Made by a program: the position numbers and the translations under genes. Below the pieces are notes generated by a model. It saw nothing but the letters and a program-made list of their open reading frames with translations. It had not been told where the DNA came from and searched no databases. Shown piece by piece: positions 58,587-64,000 of a stretch of DNA of 64,000 bases (position 1 is its first letter; the number at the start of each line of letters is the position of its first letter). The stretch is from contig CAVBWZ010000002.1 of the NCBI GenBank assembly GCA_963599445.1, positions 1-64,000 of the forward strand. The letters run 5' to 3'. The DNA is from UBA9732 sp963599445. GTDB taxonomy: Bacteria > Spirochaetota > Spirochaetia > Sphaerochaetales > Sphaerochaetaceae.

Positions 58587-59324
58587 TCACCACTGCATCC
58601 TCCCAACATAGCGGTCGTTCTGCGAAAGCTTCTTCACAAGCCTGAATGCAATGAGAAACATGACAACAACGAAGGCGACGAATATCCATGCGTAGTTCTG
58701 GTTCTCGATGGAAGCCGTGAAGTCATAGCACCCGTGCATGAGTATGGAACTCAGAAGAGCCACGACCCTGCAGGCCTTGGACTGCGAAGGCATCCTGTAG
58801 CTTTCGTATTTCTTTGCAAGGCCGTACCATGCGCCCATGAAAACGCCAAAGCAGGCATGGCCTGGAACTGCGGTCACCGCTCGCACCAAAGCGGTTCCAA
58901 AGCCGTACATGAGCACGTAGCTTATGTTCTCCCAAAGGGCGAATCCAAGGGATACGAACACTGCATAGACCACCCCGTCGAACTGGAAGTTGAACTCGGG
59001 GTCCTTCCATGTGCGCTGCTTCATGAGAAGGTACTTGAATCCTTCCTCTGAGACCGCGACCACTATGAAATACAAAAGGAAGTTGTAGAGGACCGTTCCT
59101 TCCTGCACGAAGCTTGAAAGCACGAACTCCCCTATCCACTCGGTTAGCATTGCAAATACGGTGGCTATGACACCCCTGACGACAAGGTTCCACAGAAGCC
59201 TTGGGGACTCCTTGTCCAAGTGGTCCGCCTTGTACACCTTCACAAGAAGCACGACGGCGGGGATTACAGCCGCTGCAATGAGTATTGGGTTGAGATAGAA
59301 GAAATAGAAGAAAGGAAAGAACAT
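58587..59324 (-). CDS. PrsW-family intramembrane metalloprotease
   Basis: The 245-residue membrane protein has about eight helices and the PrsW motifs VAVSEEGFKYLLM (EExxK), GFALWENISYV (ExxxY-like), PGHACFGVFMGAWYGLAK and MHGCYDF, which supply the metal-binding Glu and His residues. PrsW proteases cut membrane-bound anti-sigma factors or similar proteins. Its substrate is unknown; no sigma/anti-sigma pair is nearby. TAGGAGG precedes the ATG. Confidence 0.85.
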   Translation of the reverse strand: MFFPFFYFFYLNPILIAAAVIPAVVLLVKVYKADHLDKESPRLLWNLVVRGVIATVFAMLTEWIGEFVLSSFVQEGTVLYNFLLYFIVVAVSEEGFKYLLMKQRTWKDPEFNFQFDGVVYAVFVSLGFALWENISYVLMYGFGTALVRAVTAVPGHACFGVFMGAWYGLAKKYESYRMPSQSKACRVVALLSSILMHGCYDFTASIENQNYAWIFVAFVVVMFLIAFRLVKKLSQNDRYVGRMQW

Positions 59325-59401
59325 GATCCAAGCCTCCTAAGCATTTGCAGCGGCCAAAGACCGCTGCAAACAGAATTCATACGACTGGTATACCAAAGAA
59401 T

Positions 59402-60154
59402 CTACTGATATTCAACGACATCGGCCCAGCGGTACAGGAATTCGCGTTCCTGCTCGTTACCCTTCACGCTCTGGGATGCGGCCACGATTGGCATCCATTT
59501 CTGGACGTACTGCTTTGGGGTGTCGCTCTTTTCGCAGAAGAGATTCAGGTATTTCTTGGCCATATCCTCGTCCCCCTTGAGACAGAACAGAAGATATGTC
59601 CTTGCTACGTCCGCCGATGCATTGCCCTGCGTTGCATGAGCCCAGTCTATGATGTACGGCCTTCCCTCAGGTGTGATTATTATGTTGGATGGGTTGAAGT
59701 CTCCATGGCACAGCTTCACATGCTTTGGCATGGCCTTAAGGCGTGTGTTGAGCTCGTACTTGACCGTGGCCGAGAGAGTCGTCTCCGATATCTTGCGCTC
59801 CATCTTGTCGCGCAGCTTGTTCAAAAGCGGACATTTGAGGGCGTGCATGCTTATCTGAAGGTCAACGAACTCGTTGAGGTATTCGTCCTTCCTCTCAGGG
59901 TTCTCCTCCATGAGTTGGGAAAGGGTCTTTCCCTCTATGTAGTCATAGACTATGGCCCAACGTCCATCCTCCACAGTGGTGACCTCATGGATCTTTGGAA
60001 CATGGAGCCAGGTCTCCTCTACACGGGCCTGGTTCAGGGCTTCGTTGAAGATATCGGCCTTTGAGAAGCTCTTGTCGAACACCTTGTAGCAAAGGTTCCC
60101 GTCCCTGTATATGGTCTTATGCTTTCTTGTGGCTATCACATTGTCTAGGTTCAT
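59402..60154 (-). CDS. APH-type phosphotransferase (kinase-like)
   Basis: The 250-residue protein has the aminoglycoside phosphotransferase/protein kinase-like fold: GNLCYKVFDKSFSKAD (ATP Lys), WAIVYDYIEGKTLSQLM hinge, LCHGDFNPSNIII catalytic loop (HGDxxxxN) and YIIDWAHATQG (metal Asp). It fits the TIGR02172-like clade known from Fibrobacter and other gut bacteria. A choline-, sugar- or antibiotic-kinase role is possible; the sequence does not say. GAGGAGG precedes the ATG. Confidence 0.85.
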   Translation of the reverse strand: MNLDNVIATRKHKTIYRDGNLCYKVFDKSFSKADIFNEALNQARVEETWLHVPKIHEVTTVEDGRWAIVYDYIEGKTLSQLMEENPERKDEYLNEFVDLQISMHALKCPLLNKLRDKMERKISETTLSATVKYELNTRLKAMPKHVKLCHGDFNPSNIIITPEGRPYIIDWAHATQGNASADVARTYLLFCLKGDEDMAKKYLNLFCEKSDTPKQYVQKWMPIVAASQSVKGNEQEREFLYRWADVVEYQ

Positions 60155-60198
60155 CTAATCCTCCTCTCTCTACACATGGTACAGACCCAGCGAAGACC

Positions 60199-62832
60199 TC
60201 ACTTGGAGGCCTTCTCCTGGAAATGCCTGTCGCCGTAGTATGCATTGAGGTACATCTGCTTGATCTCGCTCATAAGAGGATATCTTGGGTTTGCACCTGT
60301 GCACTGGTCGTCGAAGGCCTGCTCCACCATGTCGTCGAGTCTGTCAAGGAAGTTCTTCTCGTCTATGCCGTACTCGCGTATGGAAGACTTGATTCCAATC
60401 CTCTTCTTCAAATCATTGACCGCTTTTATGAGATTTTCAAGCTTTTCTTCGTTTGTTTTTCCACCAAGTCCAAGTTCAGTGGCCACATTTGCATAGCGCT
60501 CGAGCGTATGCGGGTGGTCGTACTGGGAGAAGGTTCCCATCTTTGCCGGAACCTCGGATGCATTGAACCTGAGGACCTCCTCTATCATGAGTGCGTTTGC
60601 AACACCATGAGGGAGATGGTGGAAGGCTCCAAGCTTGTGGGCCATTGAGTGGCACACACCAAGGAATGCGTTTGCGAACGCCATGCCCGCCATTGTGGCG
60701 GCGTTGGCCATCTTCTCGCGGGCCTCGATGTCCGTAAGACCGTTGTCATAGGCTCTTGGAAGGTACTTGAAGATCACTTTGAGGGCCTGAAGTGCAAGAC
60801 CATCGGTATAATCCGTGGCCATCACAGAGGCATAGGCCTCCAATGCGTGCGTTACGGCGTCTATGCCGGATGCAGCTGTCAGGCCCTTTGGAGCCGTCAT
60901 GTGGAGGTCGGTGTCCACGATTGCCATGTTGGGAAGGAGCTGATAGTCAGCAAGCGGGTATTTGACACCGGTAGTCTCGTCCGTGATGACTGCAAAAGGT
61001 GTGACCTCGCTGCCTGTTCCTGCGCTGGTGGAGACTGCAATGAAGTATGCCTTCTCTCCCATCTTTGGGAAGGTATAGACCCTCTTGCGTATGTCTATGA
61101 AGCGCATGGCCATGTCCATGAAATCGGCCTCCGGGTGCTCGTAGAGGACCCACATTATCTTTCCGGCGTCCATTGCCGATCCACCGCCAAGAGCTATGAT
61201 GCAGTCCGGCTGGAACGATGTCATGAGGGCGGCACCCTTCTTTGCGCATGAAAGCGTTGGGTCCGGCTCCACATCGAAGAACGTCTCGTGGACGATTCCC
61301 ATTTCGTCGAGCTTGTCGGTAATTGGCTTGGTATAGCCGTTCCTGTACAGGAAGCTGTCGGTTACGATGAACGCCCTCTTCTTGCCCATGACGGTCTTGA
61401 GTTCATCAAGCGCAACGGGCAGGCATCCCTTCTTTATGTAGACCTTCTCAGGTGCTCTGAACCACAACATGTTCTCTCTTCTCTCCGCTACAGTCTTGAT
61501 GTTCAAAAGATGCTTTACCCCAACGTTCTCGCTAACGCTGTTTCCACCCCATGAGCCGCATCCCAACGTGAGGGACGGCTTGAGCTTGAAGTTGTAAAGG
61601 TCTCCTATTCCACCCTGAGACGAAGGGGTGTTCACCAGTATGCGGCAGGTCTTCATGCGGGCTTCGAACTGGGCAAGCTTGTCCTGCTGGGTCACGGTGT
61701 CAAGGTATATGGACGAGGTGTGGCCGTAGCCGCCGTCTGCAATCAGGTGCTCGGCCTTGTCAAGGGCGTCCTCGAAGTCCTTGGCCTTGTACATTGCAAG
61801 CACAGGCGATAGCTTCTCATGGGCGAACTCCTCCGAAAGGTCCACACTCTCGACCTCTCCAATGAGGATCTTCGTGGCATCAGGTACCTTGAAGCCCGAT
61901 ATCTCTGCAATCTTCACTGCACTCTGGCCTACGATCCTTGCGTTGAGCGACCCGTTTATGAGGATGGTCTTTCTCACCTTGTCCAGCTCCTCTGCATTGA
62001 GGAAGTGGCACCCGCGGGCCTTGAACTCCTTCTTCACCGCATCATAGACCTTTTTGTGGACTATGACGGACTGCTCGGAGGCGCAGATCATACCGTTGTC
62101 GAACGTCTTGGAATGGATTATGGAGTTGACGGCAAGCACTATGTTTGCGCTGTCGTCTATGATGGCCGGAGTATTTCCCGGACCTACGCCAACGGCAGGC
62201 TTGCCGGACGAATACGCCGCCTTGACCATGCCGGGACCACCCGTTGCAAGTATGAGGTCCGCATCCTTCATTATGAGGTTCGTAAGGTCAAGGCTTGGAA
62301 CATCTATCCAGTCTATGATGCCTTCCGGCGCACCTGCGGCGACCGCTGCATCAAGGACTATTCTTGCAGCCTCTATGGTGCTGTTCTTTGCCCTTGGGTG
62401 CGGGCTTATCACTATTGCGTTTCTGGTCTTGAGGGCCAAAAGGCACTTGAAGATCGCCGTCGAGGTTGGGTTCGTGGTTGGAATGACCGCCGCTATGACA
62501 CCCACAGGCTCTGCTATCTTCTTCATGCCATAGGACTTGTCCTCCTCTATGACACCGCAGGTCTTCACGTTCCTGTATGCATTGTATATGTGCTCTGATG
62601 CATAGTTGTTCTTTATCACCTTGTCCTCGACGATGCCCATGCCGGTCTCCTCCACCGCCATCTTTGCAAGTGGAATCCTGGCCTTGTTGGCTGCACTTGC
62701 AGCTGCAAGGAATATTCTGTCGACCTGCTCCTGCGTGTATGTGGAGTATATCCTCTGGGCGCTTTTCACTCCTACGAGCGCATTCTCCAGAGCCTCAACG
62801 CTGTCGATCAAAACGCGTTTCTGATTCTTCAT
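60199..62832 (-). CDS. adhE: Bifunctional acetaldehyde-CoA/alcohol dehydrogenase
   Basis: The 877-residue enzyme reduces acetyl-CoA to ethanol in two steps. The N-terminal aldehyde dehydrogenase domain includes AVIPTTNPTSTAIFKC, GGPGMVKAAYSSGKPAVGVG and the catalytic Cys in DNGMICASEQSV. The linker follows at about 445-460. The iron-dependent alcohol dehydrogenase domain has ALGGGSAMDAGKIMWVLYE, and its metal His residues lie in GVCHSMAHKLGAFHHLPHG. It forms spirosomes in other bacteria. It is the main ethanol route of a fermenter. No Rex-like operator was seen upstream. Confidence 0.96.
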   Translation of the reverse strand: MKNQKRVLIDSVEALENALVGVKSAQRIYSTYTQEQVDRIFLAAASAANKARIPLAKMAVEETGMGIVEDKVIKNNYASEHIYNAYRNVKTCGVIEEDKSYGMKKIAEPVGVIAAVIPTTNPTSTAIFKCLLALKTRNAIVISPHPRAKNSTIEAARIVLDAAVAAGAPEGIIDWIDVPSLDLTNLIMKDADLILATGGPGMVKAAYSSGKPAVGVGPGNTPAIIDDSANIVLAVNSIIHSKTFDNGMICASEQSVIVHKKVYDAVKKEFKARGCHFLNAEELDKVRKTILINGSLNARIVGQSAVKIAEISGFKVPDATKILIGEVESVDLSEEFAHEKLSPVLAMYKAKDFEDALDKAEHLIADGGYGHTSSIYLDTVTQQDKLAQFEARMKTCRILVNTPSSQGGIGDLYNFKLKPSLTLGCGSWGGNSVSENVGVKHLLNIKTVAERRENMLWFRAPEKVYIKKGCLPVALDELKTVMGKKRAFIVTDSFLYRNGYTKPITDKLDEMGIVHETFFDVEPDPTLSCAKKGAALMTSFQPDCIIALGGGSAMDAGKIMWVLYEHPEADFMDMAMRFIDIRKRVYTFPKMGEKAYFIAVSTSAGTGSEVTPFAVITDETTGVKYPLADYQLLPNMAIVDTDLHMTAPKGLTAASGIDAVTHALEAYASVMATDYTDGLALQALKVIFKYLPRAYDNGLTDIEAREKMANAATMAGMAFANAFLGVCHSMAHKLGAFHHLPHGVANALMIEEVLRFNASEVPAKMGTFSQYDHPHTLERYANVATELGLGGKTNEEKLENLIKAVNDLKKRIGIKSSIREYGIDEKNFLDRLDDMVEQAFDDQCTGANPRYPLMSEIKQMYLNAYYGDRHFQEKASK

Positions 62833-62933
62833 GTACCTGGTTCCTCCAAAAAACAGGTAAAAGCTACAGGTTTTTCGAGGATTTGACCACTAGGTACGGC
62901 TTATATCCGTTATGTAGATGGAAATATAACCCC

Positions 62934-64000
62934 TCACATATTTATGATATGGATTATTTCAGGAAGCAGCTGCTTCTTCCTTGACAGCGTATCCTGGATG
63001 TCGTAGACGTGGTCTGCAAACTTCTCGTAGGAGAACTTGCTTTCAAGCGCAAAGTCCGACGACAAGAGCAGGCTCTGTCCCTTGAGGACGTCCGTTATCA
63101 TGAGCATGACCCAATCCAGGTGGTTGAGGCGCTTTATCTTCTCAAGCGCTGCAAGGTACACTGCGCTGTATTCGTCTATGTCCTGAAGAGTCTGGACCTC
63201 CACCTGCCCTATTCCAAGGTTTATGTTGCCTTCCTTGTAGGTCTTGAAGTCGCTTGAAATTACGGTCTCAGGCTCTCGAGTGACAAGGCTTCCGACATTT
63301 GTGAATAGCGAGCGCCCGAACTCCTCAAGGTCGACCACCCCGCTCATTGGAGCGAGCCTCTCCGCCGACCATATGTCTATGCCGGTGGTGGTTGGGCTTC
63401 TAAGGATTATCGTATCCGTGAGGATTCCTGCAAGAAGCACCTTGGACGTGGTCTTGTCAGGCACTACGTTGTTCCTGAGAAAAAGCTGGTAGATTATGGT
63501 GCATGTACTTCCAAGCGGCTCCGAGTCTATGAAGATTGGAAGGTCCGTCTTTGGGGCATCCAGCCTGTGGTGGTCTATTATCTCCTTGATCTCCGCCGTC
63601 TCTATGCCCCTTATGCTCTGGTCCGGCTCGTTGTGGTCCACAAGGATCACGCTGTACTTTGGCTTTTTGAGGAAGCACCGCCTCGTCACGAACCCCGCAT
63701 ACCTATCCTGATCGAACACGGCAAGGCCTCTGAGTTTGGACGACGACAGCTGCTCCTTGGCCACATCGAAGAAATCATCAACCTGCAATATAGGGCCCTG
63801 CTGCCCCAATATCGTAGAGACCGATGGTGCCATCCTAAGCCTTCTTATGGTCTCTGCAATCCCTTCGTTTGAAGCATAAACGATGCCTTGATAGCCATCT
63901 ATCGTTGGATTTTCTTCACCATTCACACCTGTAACGATTATCGCCGGCACATTGAGGGAGATTGCATTGGAAAGCTTTTTCCTCTCATCGTCGTCAGTTG
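62934..64000 (-). CDS. CBS-containing Mn-dependent inorganic pyrophosphatase (5' end outside)
   Basis: The frame is open to the window end, where the codons before VPAIIVTGVNGEENP continue as DDERKKLSNAISLN, so the start and the N-terminal DHH part lie outside. The visible part holds a CBS domain (YQGIVYASNEGIAETIRRL to GQQGPILQVDD), then the family II pyrophosphatase core: ILVDHNEPDQS, IIDHHRLDA (DHH motif), GSTCTIIYQLF, AGILTDTIILRSPTTT and the DHHA2 domain. It hydrolyses pyrophosphate and is probably regulated by adenine nucleotides through the CBS domains. Confidence 0.9.
   Translation of the reverse strand, partial: TDDDERKKLSNAISLNVPAIIVTGVNGEENPTIDGYQGIVYASNEGIAETIRRLRMAPSVSTILGQQGPILQVDDFFDVAKEQLSSSKLRGLAVFDQDRYAGFVTRRCFLKKPKYSVILVDHNEPDQSIRGIETAEIKEIIDHHRLDAPKTDLPIFIDSEPLGSTCTIIYQLFLRNNVVPDKTTSKVLLAGILTDTIILRSPTTTGIDIWSAERLAPMSGVVDLEEFGRSLFTNVGSLVTREPETVISSDFKTYKEGNINLGIGQVEVQTLQDIDEYSAVYLAALEKIKRLNHLDWVMLMITDVLKGQSLLLSSDFALESKFSYEKFADHVYDIQDTLSRKKQLLPEIIHIINM

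Noticed and set aside
61819..62598. 259-codon plus-strand frame
   Set aside because: Antisense shadow of adhE.
62833..62933. Rex-type operator upstream of adhE
   Set aside because: Looked for a TTGTGAA-type palindrome; none seen.

Overview
The window looks like a spirochaete chromosome, most likely a host-gut Sphaerochaetaceae or Treponemataceae member. The evidence is lipoprotein and exported-protein signal peptides of the AFAQ(A/G)A type, a poly-G tract in a lipoprotein promoter, an anaerobic fermentative gene set ([FeFe] hydrogenase, AdhE, CBS-type pyrophosphatase), several sugar and uronate systems, and a type II-like CRISPR repeat. The genus cannot be fixed from sequence alone. Most genes lie on the minus strand.

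Layout. 1-1140: trailer end of a CRISPR array (17 spacers visible; cas genes and leader lie outside). 1183-6424: a decayed nuclease-like gene, then CrtO-like acyltransferase, GNAT, cupin, group-B [FeFe] hydrogenase, DUF5662 and methyltransferase genes. 6878-16132: two adjacent transport clusters, an Fbp/AfuA/PhnS-type ABC system and an araC-phnC-phnE-phnE-phnD-MBL operon, probably for organophosphate or phosphonate uptake; phnD carries a frameshift. 16314-20092: amino-sugar catabolism (GntR regulator, NagA, NagB, divergent TIM-barrel isomerase). 20155-22402: a beta-helix lipoprotein with a G9 tract inside its promoter, a type I toxin-antitoxin locus too small for ordinary ORF calling, and dispersed repeats. 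22403-31701: a hexuronate operon (uxaC, LarA-type epimerase, gnd, PfkB kinase, uxuB, uxaE) with a divergent GntR regulator. It has no mannonate dehydratase, which suggests a route from mannonate through gluconate and 6-phosphogluconate to ribulose-5-phosphate. 31773-45798: PAP2 phosphatase, Smr protein, tRNA-Arg, topA, small exported proteins, a HigBA-like toxin-antitoxin pair with a chimeric antitoxin, a riboflavin kinase fused to an OmpR-type winged helix and coupled to ychF, then hflX, rlmN and an OPT transporter. 46142-51990: a more AT-rich accessory stretch with a DUF4143 ATPase, an exported beta-barrel-like protein, a YefM/RelE-type pair and two damaged lipoprotein genes. 52058-57571: a sugar ABC transporter, a second DUF4143 ATPase flanked by imperfect direct repeats, and fructose-6-phosphate aldolase. 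57745-64000: XRE regulator pair, PrsW protease, APH-type kinase, AdhE and a pyrophosphatase cut by the window end.

The strongest candidates for something new are the riboflavin kinase-winged helix fusion, the mannonate-to-gluconate route, the phased iterons in front of both DUF4143 ATPases, the G9 promoter, and a set of five genes whose -10 boxes sit 6-8 bases before the ATG, implying leaderless transcripts.
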